Shown in pieces: positions 44,520-56,470 of a DNA stretch of 64,000 nt. The stretch comes from Endocalyx cinctus (lineage: Eukaryota; Ascomycota; Sordariomycetes; Amphisphaeriales; Apiosporaceae), in contig BCKC01000006.1 in the NCBI GenBank assembly GCA_001600455.1, forward strand, positions 1,302,001 through 1,366,000, written 5' to 3'. Below the pieces are notes generated by a model, which was not told the DNA's origin, searched no databases, and saw only the letters and a program-made list of their open reading frames with translations. The stretch's first letter is position 1. The number at the start of each line of letters is the position of its first letter. The position numbers and the translations under genes are program-made.

Positions 44520-45561
44520 ACAAGACGAGCGCATTTGAAAACATCACGTTCAAAGAATGCATGGATTAAAAAAAAAAAAAAAAAGAAGCTATTTTGAGTT
44601 ACGCAATTTTAATGACAACATATCATGTATGATTAGAAAACATCATTTGCTATAAAAGGGAGCGGCGTTCAGGGTGGTCACGGCCGAAAAAAGCGTATTT
44701 GATTTGCAGGCTAGGTGTTGCTGGCACATGGTATTTGGTTCAAGCCCTTGGCTTGTTTCTCTTTGTTTTATTTTTTTCCGGAGGGGGGAGGAAAGTCGTG
44801 TCGCCATCAAAGTTTGTTTGGAAGTCTGCTTGGTTGGTGAGAAGATATCTGGTTTATCTAGAGGGCGTATCGATGGTATATCCAAGATGGTCGGTCTTCC
44901 TAGAATATCCTACGACGTCAACATCAGAAACTGAGGAATGCGACGGATCGTCTCCCGGTCGCTCCCGCGCCGGTGTTTTCCGGATGCATCACAATCCTTC
45001 CGACTCGGCGAGGAATGAGATAGGAACCTCGATTGGTATCTACATGGTGACAAAAAAATCTGGCAAGGATGTGTACGTCTACAGGTGGTGAGAATAAAAT
45101 AAAAAGAGAGGCAATAAGATTGTGCCATGATAAAACGAGGATCTCCATTGTCCGATCTTTATCCAAGTAGATCTGGATATGTGTGAAGTAGAGATTGAAG
45201 ATGCTAGGTAACTGGTTAAGAATGCTTAGAGTTAGAATTCAATACAAGACACACGCCACTTAACAGCAAATTCTGAGGTTTTGCGTCCACATTGATTTAA
45301 CACGCCATTTCTATTGAAAGGTGCAATTGTATTGAGTGGTGATTAGCCAAGCATACGAATTTGAGATGGCTACATATTTCATCTGTATCAAGATTTGAAT
45401 TACTACTATTCAATCCTCTTTTTCTTTTTCAATTCATAGCCCAGCATAAGCCGATACTATTATAGCTACTTCGTATTAATTATATTTACAAATATTCCAT
45501 ACACGTAACTAGCTACAATAACCACCACGTACAACGCATCACACCATGCATCTATACTAGG
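44520..45561. other. Convergent intergenic region, no gene seen
   Basis: This region lies between the stop codons of the winged-helix gene and Oms1. A17 at 44568-44584 lies about 50 bp after the stop. The remaining sequence has only short frames without features. Confidence 0.6.
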
Positions 45562-46920
45562 TTAAGTTGAAGAGCCCCATGATAAGATCCGTCCCCACCA
45601 CGAGGAACCTTTTTGGCTTTGTGCTCCCTGACCGCTATTTGTTGTTTTCACTTGGTCGATTGGGTTTTCGCGTACCCGCATCTCGATCAAAACATGCGTC
45701 CCCATATCTATCCAACCAGGCCTATCGATTCGGAGAATTTCTAGATTAGGAACGGTGCGCTCGGCCTCTCGTATGATCGCTTCGATATCACGGTTCCACC
45801 AGCACCCAAACCGTTCGAAGTGACCCTTCGCGCTCCGGTCTAAGAGGCCGTTCACGAAATCGAACGAGCCCCTGCCGTGCTCTAGCAGGATGATCCGACC
45901 GGTTCCGGGCTTGGCGACGGCGGCCATGTCGGCGATCAACGACACCGGGTCGCGCACGCTGCAGAGACCGAACGTCTCGAAAACGGTATCGTAGTACTTC
46001 GACGGCGGCTGCGACGGAAGAGCGGGCGGCGACGGGAGCGTGACCTTCTGCGCGTCGCAACGTACGAGGCGTACCTGGTCCGAGGCTAAAGATAATAGGT
46101 TGATCTCGTCGTCGTTACTATCAGACGATCCCGTAGCCGCGACCAGCTTCGCGAACGACGGCTGCTTAGGGATCCGGTCCGCCATACGAGGTACGAGCTG
46201 CCTCAAGCGCGCCAAGGAAATATCCAGCATCCCGGCCGAGATGTCGAGACCGGTAAAGCTGAGCAAGCCGTGCGGCTCCTCGTCATCCTTTTTCTTTTCC
46301 CCACCTTTCTTCTTCTTCTCCTCGTCCGGGTCTTCCGACGGCGCCAAGGACCGGCAGATCCGGTCCCAGTCGTAGAATTCGACGTTGCGGCCGGTACCGA
46401 CGGCGACCTCGAGGACGTGACCCCGCGCCTCGGAAGCGACCCGCCTGCGCAGCTTGGTGATCCCGAACCGCCACTCCGACTTGTCGAGGTGCATGTCGAA
46501 CTCGTACGGGGACTGGATCGACGGCCGACCCGTCGGCGTCTCGGGCTCGAGGCCTAGCGGGTAGCACGGGGCCGGCTCGTCGCCGAAGTGCATCAGCACG
46601 GTGGCGGTCCAAGCTCCGATGCACAACGCGGCGGCACCGAAGCCGAAAACACCGACCCATCGAGCCCGCAATAATTCCCCGATGGTTTGCCGATTTTCGC
46701 CGGTTTGTTGTTGTTCTCGTTGTTTCTGTTGCTGTCTGATGGCGACGTTGGCGGGCTTATAGGGTAACGGTTCCGCCGGAGCCTTTTTTTTCGACGGCCT
46801 TTGCTTTGAGGCGTATCTTCGATGTATTGTCATACGTCGAGTCCATAATAATTGGCTGCCGTTAAGTCTGCTACAACGAGTGGGGGCGTTAACCGCCGGC
46901 GTCCTCGCAATCGCATTCAT
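45562..46920 (-). CDS. OMS1: Oms1-like mitochondrial inner-membrane methyltransferase
   Basis: A single exon encodes 452 residues. The N-terminus (MNAIARTPAVNAPTRCSRLNGSQLL...) is Arg-rich without acids, a typical mitochondrial targeting sequence. One membrane span follows at about 88-110 (WVGVFGFGAAALCIGAWTATVLM). The rest is a Rossmann methyltransferase: motif I LEVAVGTGRNVEFYDW (about 170-185), FTGLDISAGMLDISLAR (about 222-239), the FETFGLCSVRDPVSLIADMA region and GRIILLEHGRGSF. A Lys/Glu-rich insert (DEEKKKKGGEKKKDDEE) separates the first two motifs. Yeast Oms1 is an inner-membrane protein with a methyltransferase fold that can suppress loss of Oxa1; the methylation target is not known from the sequence. 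The coding region is markedly GC-rich compared with neighbours. It is divergent from the IMPACT-domain gene. Confidence 0.88.
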   Translation of the reverse strand: MNAIARTPAVNAPTRCSRLNGSQLLWTRRMTIHRRYASKQRPSKKKAPAEPLPYKPANVAIRQQQKQREQQQTGENRQTIGELLRARWVGVFGFGAAALCIGAWTATVLMHFGDEPAPCYPLGLEPETPTGRPSIQSPYEFDMHLDKSEWRFGITKLRRRVASEARGHVLEVAVGTGRNVEFYDWDRICRSLAPSEDPDEEKKKKGGEKKKDDEEPHGLLSFTGLDISAGMLDISLARLRQLVPRMADRIPKQPSFAKLVAATGSSDSNDDEINLLSLASDQVRLVRCDAQKVTLPSPPALPSQPPSKYYDTVFETFGLCSVRDPVSLIADMAAVAKPGTGRIILLEHGRGSFDFVNGLLDRSAKGHFERFGCWWNRDIEAIIREAERTVPNLEILRIDRPGWIDMGTHVLIEMRVRENPIDQVKTTNSGQGAQSQKGSSWWGRILSWGSST

Positions 46921-47613
46921 GGCGGTTTCGCTGCCGGCGACAGATCAGCGTCTGTCTAGCTTGAGTCGAAACCAATCCCAGTTCCAAGTTGCCTCTACCC
47001 TAGCTGCTCTAGACTCTCCTCGAAATCCACCACGTAGAGAAAACCCCCAAATCTAAGATGATTTTCTGAACGGCGCTAATGTGATTTGCAGACACGTGAT
47101 CAGTTATCAACGTTGGAAACTTCCAAGGTTGGAGCCGTATTCTTAAGGAAATACTTACAAGTTATCATTCTCTACGTACGATTTTTAGATACTTTCTAAA
47201 TGGTCTTATTGTGTGGCACAGGAAAGTGGCTAACCAAGCTGCCAGGCTGCCTAGGGTCTAGCGTAGGCGGTTAGCTTAGCGTAAATCAGGCCCGGCAGGT
47301 TGGCAGGCAGGGCAGGTTAATACTGTTTTGGCCATTTAGTATGGAGAGGTGCCTTAAATAGCTTATTTGTTAGGTTAGGTAATATGCTAAAGTCAGTAAC
47401 CTAGTAACCTGGGGATATTGCATTGTAGCGTACTTAATTGCCTATTTAACTAACATATAATAGACTTCAAGTTTACATACATACAGAATTATTCAAACCT
47501 ATTATTGACTTAAATCTATATCCTCCATATACTCATTCTCTACCATTGAAATATTGCGTGTTTTTAGTTACATAGTTGAGTTTACTAGCTCTAATGCAAA
47601 CACGTCGTTTACC
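46921..47613. promoter_or_regulatory. Divergent promoter between Oms1 and IMPACT-domain gene
   Basis: A 693-bp region with CAGGCTGCCTAGG and GTTAGGTTAGG short repeats near 47240-47390. No gene seen and no recognised factor site. Confidence 0.45.
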
Positions 47614-49412
47614 ATGGCTACCCAGCAAGATCTTCAAGAGCTAATCCGGCTTCTGACGGTGGGAATGAGGGTGCCGATGAAAGATGCACTGGCGAGAATA
47701 AAGGCCTTGCAGGCGAAAAATCTTCGAAGGTAGGGATAATTCATATGAGAATATAATTGCTTTCCAGCTAACTTAATGCTTCATTATTTCCTCGAGCCAG
47801 TATTCAGCAGATTGCAGAAGCTTCTCTTGCTGATATTGAATCCGCCATCCAAGATCCTAAAGCTGCTAGGCCTCTACACAACGCCTGCAAAACCCGGATG
47901 AAGAATCCCTACACGCCTGCGGGGATTAAACGAGCACGTGAAAGCATGGCCAGCACCAATAAACGAACCAAGGCCTCTGAAGACTCTGGTTACTTAGACG
48001 GTCCTAAGCCGATCGACCCGCATGAGCTCGAAGAGTCCTTGGAACTGCCTGTTGAGACCAACCTAGATGTAATTGCTAACACCGTTATCTCGACTAACCG
48101 AGCTCCTCTAGTCCTGGCATTTGCCGTTGAGCTTTTGCGCCACACTATGCCGGAGCAGCCACCATCCAGCAGACTAAGTCTAGCTCAAGCAGTCGTCAGC
48201 GCTAATTCGAGGAGCAAGGCCGTTTCTATAGGCCTAGATAAAGGTCCTAGTGCTGCTGATGACGGTTGGGGCCATGGCCAGCCGAGAGTTAAGGTCATGG
48301 GTCGAGAGGTAGCTGTACTAAAGAGAAGTGGTTATGAGTGGAAGGAAGACGGGAAAGCAACATCTGTCGGAAATTCAGGAGACAGTCAGAGTGCTCCTAC
48401 GAACCCCGAGTTGGGCGGTAATGCGGATAACTTTAGTCAGGTCACAGCCTCACCCGTATCGCATACATCAACATCGTGGACTGCAAGTCAGACCGTGACA
48501 AAGAATCAATCTACCTTCATCGTCCGAAGCACGCATTTTACCGTGACATCTCAACGTCAGTCAACCTTGCAGTCCTTGTTCACAGAGATTCCCTCCCTGA
48601 GGGATGCAACACACAATTCCTGGGCATACCGTGTCACAACCCGCACAGGACTGTTTAACGCAACGACAATCAAGGAAGATTCGTTCGACGATGGCGAGAG
48701 TGGGTGTGGCGAGTTTCTACTGAAGAACATGCGCGAGACAGATACGGTGGATACTTTGGTAGTCATGACCCGGTGGTATGGGGGTGTGATGTTAGGCCCC
48801 GACCGTTGGCGGATCATACGTACTTGCCTAAAAGATTCTCTCGCAGAACGTCTGCGATTAAAAGGAGAGAATGCGACTATCGGCGGTGAAGCCGTTTGGG
48901 GATTGGATTTAGAGGCAATGAGAGACAAAGGTCGCGCTACTGAAGCGTCATCTAGAGCGAGTTACGATACTAGTGTCGTCGGCATGCCGGTCCATAGACC
49001 AGAGGCCGCCCGAGCTTATCTCTTTAAGAGCTTTGCTACTGCAACAGAAAAGGACGAAGATAATGCGAAATTATCAGAAACTAAGGGCGTCGGGAGAGAA
49101 AAAGGAGACGGCCAGTCGGCTCAACCCAAAGACAGTGCCCCGAAGTCGGCGAAGATAGCACCTAAGCGCAAGACGAATAAAGAGTTGGAGCTAGAGAAAG
49201 AGAAAAATCTAGCCAGGCTACTTGGATCCATAAGACTCTTATTCGATAGCTGGAAAGGGCATCTTAGTCTACTAGACCTCGATCGACGGGCTTGGAATTG
49301 GTACGTTGCCGTCAGACCGGAGGTAGAAAGTGGACCGGCAGGCTGGGGAGCTAAGGGTCAACTTCCATTATCAAATATATTGGCCCTGAGACGGAACAGT
49401 GATATAAACTAA
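47614..49412 (+). CDS. IMPACT-domain (UPF0029) protein with fungal N-terminal extension
   Basis: Two exons, 47614-47729 and 47801-49412, with a 71-nt phase-2 intron, give about 575 residues. Exon 1 encodes MATQQDLQELIRLLTVGMRVPMKDALARIKALQ, a helical segment whose continuation (SIQQIAEASLADIESAIQD) is rebuilt across the junction. The IMPACT fold occupies about 260-390: STFIVRSTHFTVTSQRQ, HNSWAYRV, DDGESGCGEFLLKNMRETDTVDTLVVMTRWYGGVMLGPDRWRII. The WYGG and LG(P)xR signatures are intact. Yih1/IMPACT proteins compete with Gcn2 for Gcn1, but this protein lacks the N-terminal RWD domain of Yih1. It may therefore be a fungal relative with another role, and nothing shows Gcn1 binding. The C-terminus has a Lys/Glu-rich helix and a Trp-rich end (SWKGHLSLLDLDRRAWNWYVAV). 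Confidence 0.85.
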
Positions 49413-49902
49413 TTGGTTGATCCTTAATGTACTATTGTGGTAACGAGCGTGTATAACTAGAAATGGCAAAGAGAGCCTCGAATTCTTCGATTATGATCTT
49501 AACACTGTAATAATAGCGTGATATAATATGTCCCCATCACTTGGATATACTCGGTATTATAATAAAATAATTTATTTTAGGTTATTATGTATATAACATA
49601 CATATACTCAATTATGCAGTACTACTACCAAGTGAGCGGGTATGGGCTGATGGGTCCGTACTACTAAGCAGGTACACGCTAGCCGAATTAAGTATTCAGT
49701 ATATCGTGGTAATCGCATTCAGCATTTTGTCGTCTGTAATTCTCGACCTTGACCTTGGTTTAGACCTCGACTCCGAATACGACACGCCCTTCATTATAGA
49801 TAGCTGCATGACCTTAGTCTATTTACTTATGTAGCAGGTCTTATTATGCGACAAGTAATTTCCATTATTGTCCCCTAGGTCAACGATGACAAGCTGCCAA
49901 CT
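49413..49902. other. Intergenic region between IMPACT-domain gene and Pan2
   Basis: 490 bp of AT-rich sequence holding the 3' end of the upstream gene and the Pan2 promoter/leader. No frame or site is recognised. Confidence 0.5.
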
Positions 49903-52900
49903 ATGGACGGAGATTGGGATGAGGTAAGTGTTTATGACCTCTATCAACAGTTATTTCTACTGCTTCTCTTCTACCCGTCTTGGTTACCGTAGCCTCCCTA
50001 CCCCCCCCCTTCGTGTCCATATGGGACTTAAAGCTGATTGTTAACGTATTCCCTTTATTCTGGTCACTAGGTCGCACGGATACCATTTCCACCGCCGGGC
50101 CTTCGCGCATTGCAGACACCCGTTTCTACTCTAGCCTTTGATACAAACCAAGAACTCCTCTGGACCGGCAACGAATATGTATGAAAATAGTGACCCATCC
50201 CGAAACCCAATTGTTTCCCCGGTATTTCGATTGACCCCTTTTACGTAGGGCCGAGTGTCTTCCTTCTACGGTCATAAGTTACAAACGTATACATCTTTTA
50301 GGGCCCATACCTCACAAGATGGCCCTGTCCGGCAAATTCTGTTCAACGATAAGGGAGTTATCGCTGTTGGCTCTCGTGGTGTCCATATGGCAAGTAGAAG
50401 GGGGTTGCCGTTATGGTCAATAAGGTGCGGACTTTTCTACCTTTATACCCCTCGTTTGAAGTCCCTGGCTCATTACTGCTCTATTTAGGCGCGAGGATAT
50501 GAGGGACCTGCGCTGTATGAGTTTCACATCCAAAGGCACCGCTGAGATTTTAGTCGCTGGCGAGCAAGACAAGATGTTTGTTATTGACACGAATAAGGGT
50601 GAGGTGGTCAAACAAGTATGGCTTTTAACCCAATTCCCGTTGCACTTCTTGCTGACCATCTCTGAATAGGTACCGACGGAGCATAGATATAGAATTATGA
50701 GGAAGAGCCGTTACATATGTGCGGCCACAGCCTCTGGTTCTGTCCATATTATCGATCCTTTGAGCCTTAGTGTGGTCAAAATATGGAACGCGCACAGCGC
50801 TGCAATTAACGATATGGATGCGCAACACGACTTTATCGTTACATGCGGATACTCGCTCCGACAACAAACCCACTTCGTGCCGGACCCGTTCGTTAACGTG
50901 TTCGACCTAAAAAATATGATTTCCATGTCTCCTATACCTTTCCCGGCCGGCGCCGCCTATGTTCGGATGCACCCAAGAATGTCTACTACTAGCATTGTCA
51001 TGTCACAGATCGGTCAGATGCACGTGATTGACTTAATGAACCCAAACACCAGTAACGTTCGTCAAGCAAACAGTTTATCTTATTTCACCATGATTGAGAT
51101 CGCCCCATCTGGGGAAGCGGTTGCATTCCCAGATACTGAATTCTACATCCATCTTTGGGGGTCGCCTAGCAAGATGCAGTTTACAGAGTTCCCCGCGCCC
51201 GTAGAGCTTCCCGATGCCCCAGTCGGAACGACACCTCAAATTAATATTGATTCCTATGATACGTATGTTCTAATGTTATTCTTTTCTCTCTTACGGTATG
51301 CCAAAGCTAACACATAACACAGCCCCCTGAGCTCTGTTGGCATGCCATACTATAGAGACGTATTGTTGTCAGCATGGCCGAGCAATATGGTAACAGATAT
51401 CGGTGCTCCTCCCGTCAAGATTGATTCACAGATATTGGCGACGATGCAAGAGAAAGATTGGGGATATTATGGTAAAAACCCACGCTCTAAGCGTCCCAGG
51501 AACCAAATCGAGGATACCCGAACAAACGAAAGCCCACAAGCCTCCCTGAAGCCCCCGAAATTTCTGAGCGAAAAGGCGAGGGAATTGGCCAAGTCGCCAG
51601 CTGGCACGCCCGCACCCGAAGAGGTTGTCCCCGAATTCCCGCAAGTTGTTCAGGATAGCAAACTTGAGACTCATCAAGTCGAAGTACCCGAGTTATACCA
51701 GAACATAGAGATAAAATATAGCAAATTCGGAATCGACGATTTTGACTTTGGGTAAGGCATGCTCGGTGCCATCGTCGCATATGGTCTTGAACTGACAAAT
51801 TTCGTAGTTACTATAACAAAACCCAGTTCTCTGGTCTTCAAAACCACATTGTGAATGCATATGCGAACTCCTTACTACAAGTCATGCACTACACGCCCTT
51901 GATACGGAACTTTGCCCTTCAACACGCAGCTACGCCGTGCTTTGATGAAAAGTGCCTCTTGTGCGAGCTAGGTTTCCTCTTTGATATGCTTTTTAAAGCA
52001 GAGGGGGAGGCTTGTCAAGCGTCCAATTTGACCAAGACCCTGAGTTATCACACTGAATGTAAGTACCTCACCTCCTAGGAGTGGACGAAGAGGGGCTAAT
52101 CAGCATGCATAATAGCCGGCCAATTAGGCTTGTTGGAAGAAGAGCCTCATACATCTCGTACTATAATGCTACAGCAGTTAGCCAGGTTCCTGCTCCGTCA
52201 GATGTCGCAAAATCACAACGTTATGACCAAAAGCCATCAGCGCTATTTCCCAGACGCCCCCCGATCTAGCTCATTCGAAGAGGTACTTTCACTATAATCA
52301 CCAGAATCACCGAGGATTACCTGCTAATAGCCTCTAGTTGTTCCAAACAACTGCGACAAGTTCTATCAAATGTAAAAACTGTAACAGCGAGACTGCCAGG
52401 CCCGACTTGACAATGGTAAATGAGTTGATATATTCTCATCAGGTAAGTTCACCTCGTTGCCATATAATATGTATCACGACTTTAACATGTGGTAGAAATC
52501 TGGTCATCGAAACCGGAATTCACGAGATCTTACCTTCCCAGAAGTTCTGAAAATAAGCATAGAAAGAGAGACGAATAATAAGGGATGGTGCAACAATTGC
52601 CATCGGTACCAAACACTGGAGACTAAAAAAACCATACATAAGATCCCAGATGTCTTGATGCTGACCACGGCCATAAATAGCAGCGAGCACCGACGACTGT
52701 GGGCTACGCCAGGTTGGTTACCAGAAGAAATTGGTGTTATTGTTCAAAACGGGCAATTTTTCTGTTACGAAGGCGATGACTTGAAGTATCATTTGCAGCA
52801 TGCACGACATAACGTGAAAGTATTTTCATTGACTGGACTAGCTGTTAATATTGAAGGGGGCCCACAGCAACCTGCGCATCTAGTGACCATGGCTAACGGT

Positions 52901-54049
52901 GAGAATTCCATACATGCACCAGTTCTTCAAGTGAGCCAAAAGCTAACGTAAAACAGTTGCCCATTCCGCGCCGAGCGCGCCGGGTGAAAGTCAATGGTAC
53001 ATATTTAACGACTTTTACGTGAAACCTATACGGCCCAAAGAGGCATTGACATTTAATACGTCGTGGAAAACACCTTCAGTTATAACATACCAAGTCAAAA
53101 CCGCGAACAACAAGTTAGATTTTAGTTGGAAGCAAAATCTCGACTCCACCCTACTCTATCTAGATCTCCAGTAAGTTCGATTAACTCAAGTCACGTTGGG
53201 AGTAATAACTGACAAGATTACAGGCCTGGTCGAACCGATAAGACATATCGCACCCTAGATCGCCTTACAGAGGTTGTTGGGCCTGACGTGATTGTTGCGA
53301 TCGACACGGAGTTTGTTAAAATCTCGCAACCCGAGGTGGAAATGCATTCAGACGGTGCCTCGAAGATCATCCGGCCAACCGTTCACGCATTAGCAAGGAC
53401 CTCGCTCGTCCGCGGCAGCGGCGTAGATGAGGGGGTTCCTTTCATCGACGACTATATCACTATCAAGGAGAAAGTGGTAGATTATCTAACCTCGTACTCA
53501 GGTATCACGCCAGAGGATCTAGATACCGAGATTGCCGGGCAGAGAGGGCACAGTCTCGTTCCCCTAAAAATTGCATACAAAAAAATATGGATTCTCCTGA
53601 ACCTTGGATGCAAGTTCTTAGGGCACGGTCTCAAGCAGGATTTCCGGGTCATCAACATCCACGTACCAAAGTCACAAGTAATCGACACAAGCGACCTGTT
53701 TTTTATAAAGGAGCGGTTACGCAAGCTGAGCTTGCAATTTCTAGCACATACGCTCCTTAAAGAAGATATTCAGCAGGTGACTCATGATTCGATTGAAGAC
53801 GCCAAGATAGCGCTTCGACTGTACCGGAAATACCAGGAATATAAGGAAGCCGGCATTCTTGAGACCATGTTACAGGAAATATATGCCAAAGGTGCCGCGT
53901 CAAACTTCAAGCCTCCGGTATCGAAGACTGGGGCTGGTGCAGGTCTTGCGCCAACGGACGGCTCAGGTCTAGAGATCGGGCCACCGGGAACGCCTAGCAG
54001 GCGTATTGGTAGGACGGCAACGCCAGGATCTACACCTTCTAGGGCTTAG
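49903..54049 (+). CDS. PAN2: PAN2 deadenylase catalytic subunit (poly(A)-nuclease)
   Basis: Twelve exons join in phase to 1139 residues: 49903-49923, 50071-50178, 50249-50424, 50489-50615, 50670-51262, 51323-51751, 51808-52058, 52116-52282, 52338-52442, 52496-52898, 52957-53170 and 53224-54049. Exon 1 encodes only MDGDWDE; an ATG 17 nt upstream is out of phase. Domains in order: N-terminal WD40 propeller ([24 protein letters not shown] onward); linker [19 protein letters not shown]; inactive ubiquitin-hydrolase fold ([18 protein letters not shown], with no catalytic Cys), with zinc-type Cys pairs ([18 protein letters not shown]); and a C-terminal DEDD exonuclease. The exonuclease acids are Asp892 and Glu894 in AIDTEF, the Asp in LKQDFRVIN, and THDSIEDAK. 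Pan2 with Pan3 shortens mRNA poly(A) tails in the cytoplasm. The 12-exon structure is intron-rich compared with its neighbours. Confidence 0.95.
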
Positions 54050-54997
54050 GGTATGAGCTGACTGAGGTATATACCAAACAAGCATTGTCGAGCATCATGT
54101 TTATCCATATAGATCATGTTTATCAAAGCGTATTGGTACTGGGCACCGAATAGGTGCAGTTATGGGGAGTTACTACATAGATCATGATCTGATGGATTGC
54201 TTTTCAACTGCCAATTTCTGTTTCGAGATGAACCAGCTCTCAATTATCGCACAAGCTACGTATTATTTACTATATTATATTATATCACAATAAAGAGACT
54301 CGATAATTTTCCGTTCTCACCAGACTTAATGTATTGATAATTCAGTGAACCCCTACTCCACATTCGAGCATGAGGGGATTACAATTTGAGGTAGTAATTG
54401 TAACCACAATATATCGGTAAAATTTCCCGAACCAGGTTTCGTTCCCGGTATCGTGTCTGTTCCTGAATGAAGTTGCAGATTCGGGGACTTGCTAGGCAGG
54501 TAGATATTGAAGAGAAAAAAAAAGTTTTCCAGCAAGTGGTATATTGTGGTACTCTCGGCTGCACAACCGGCTGCTACTAGCTCTTTGTGAGAGTTATAAC
54601 ATCGGAGATTGATCCGGTTTTGATACACGAAACATGGTAAACCCTCCCCTGTCCTACGGCAACGAATATATTGGTCAAATTAAAAAAGGGTTCCTGCAGA
54701 GAAGGCCGCAATCATGTTGGACTTTTTACATGGTTTACAGTTAGCCACTTGATTTCTTCAGTGGATGCGGGTCGAATACGGCACAGCTACGCTGCCAATG
54801 CCAAGGTATCGGATAAGAAAACGTATTGTATATTGTATATTCATAATTTTTTTTGGGGGGGGCCTTCCCTCCTTTTCTGTCCTTTTTTTATTTTATTTTT
54901 TATTTTTCACAAAAATAAAAAATACTAAGTAACTAATAATTTTCAACTAAATTATAATGAAGGAGATATTTTTACATGTCGTATGCTGTATTTTGTC
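54050..54997. other. Convergent intergenic region, no gene seen
   Basis: This region lies between the Pan2 stop and the stop of the rhodopsin-like gene. It contains T- and G-rich short runs near 54847-54910. No coding feature. Confidence 0.6.
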
Positions 54998-56470
54998 TTA
55001 GACCATAGAGCGCTCAGCGCTGAACTCCCTGTTCACCATGATCCGGTTTTGAGGGATGTCGTCGAGCATATGCTCCTCGTCAGTTCGAACAATCGGCCCT
55101 TTAGTAGCCATGCTGAAGTTTCCAGGCTCGTGGGCGAACGAGACCTCGTCTTCTCCTCGTGACTTTCCGTAGGATAGCTTCTTCCCCGAAAGGTTGGCGT
55201 ACGAGGACTTGGTCTTCTTCAGTAAACCCTTGAATAGCGGGGCGTATGTTGGTAAGCAGCATCCCAGCAGACCGACGACATTTTCTGCAAGGTGCCAAAA
55301 CAGGGTACCGGCAGTGTACCACGTGATATCCATGAAATAGACGAAGGGCTGCGCCATGGTAAAAGAAATGACCCATTGGAATATTATGGCTCGCGTGATG
55401 CCGATGGCGACGACACTTTTTTTGATCAGTTAGCAAAGAGGTCCCAGATGAACAGTAATTGAGAAGGGTAAATGAAACACGTCAAAAACTCACATTCCAC
55501 CGAGCAGGAAAATACTGGCAACGGCCAGCTTCTGTCGTAACGGCATCTGAAGTTGATACAAGTGAGGAAGAGGAAGAAAGAAGATAACGACGTCGAAGAT
55601 CAGATCGGAGATGGCAAGCGATAGGTAGAACGGCTGGACGGTGACGCAGTTGGTGCCGTATTCGATCTCGAATTTATCCCAAATGGTGGAAACAGGGGTG
55701 CACTGGAACGCGACGGTAAAGACGAAGGCGATACCCCAGGCGGTAACAAGGCCGATAAAGACATTGTTGACGATACGGGAAGCTCGAACGGAAAATATCC
55801 TGCGGTAGAACAAAAGAACGGATAGTTTGACGATGAAGAGTCCCACGGTTCCGAGAACCTGGTAGATATATTTGGTCTTCTCGTAGATATATAGCTGCTC
55901 CGTGTGGGCAAGCTGGCCGTCGACAAGTTGTTGATGACTTCCGAGTCCTCCTAGAGTAGTAGCTATACAGGTGGGGTTATTATTAGTATTGAACGTCGTA
56001 GTGCCCGCGACGACGAAGATTTCGTGCCCGTCTGATGGTATTTTCTCGACATACCGATGATCTGTGTTACTGCTAATCCGACGCAGATTATCATCGCCGG
56101 GATACTGATCCAGTCATCTATGCCGAACGACGCTCGGCTGATGGAGCGCGAATAAAACCTAAGCGCTACGGCGACGATAGGAACGATGATAAATAGGATA
56201 CCCGTCTGTTTGGTGGGTCCGAATATGGCTAGTTAGCAATCATGGCTTGATGATTCGAAAAATATACCAGCGCTGTGGCGGCAAAGAGCGAGAACGAGAT
56301 GCTCGAGGAAAAAAAAAAAAAAAACATACTGCAATATCGTCAGTCAGCATTCAATACAATGATAGAAGATTATAGCGTTTATACGCGGGGTTCTTCATCG
56401 TGTACTCACCCCCTATCAACACCGACGGCGGGTACGGGTTATAATTTGGATCTAAGTATGGACTGGACAT
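54998..56470 (-). CDS. Fungal rhodopsin-like (PTH11-related) seven-span integral membrane protein
   Basis: Exons inferred: 56410-56470 (MSSPYLDPNYNP...), about 56268-56328, 56055-56205, 55494-55962 and 54998-55415, giving about 385 residues. Exons 3-5 join in phase to ...TGILFIIVPIVAVALRFYSR, FGIDDWISIPAMIICVGLAVTQII, ATTLGGLGSH, YIYEKTKYIYQVLGTVGLFIVKLSVLLFYRRIF, FQCTPVSTIWD, NCVTVQPFYLSLAISDLIFDVVIFFLPLP, GGIVVAIGITRAIIF and YTAGTLFWHLAENVVGLLGCCLPTYAPLF. These are the family hallmarks, including the conserved Cys pair. Exon 2 (SSISFSLFAATAL) begins in a 16-nt homopolymer, and the phase fails by one base there. This is a likely sequence-length error or small frameshift. Related proteins are putative cell-surface receptors, some needed for host sensing. 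The C-terminal tail is cytosolic and basic. Ligand unknown. Confidence 0.82.

Noticed and set aside
46283..46660. Alternative-frame peptides within the GC-rich Oms1 gene
   Set aside because: High GC creates long shadow frames; the 452-residue frame carries the methyltransferase motifs.
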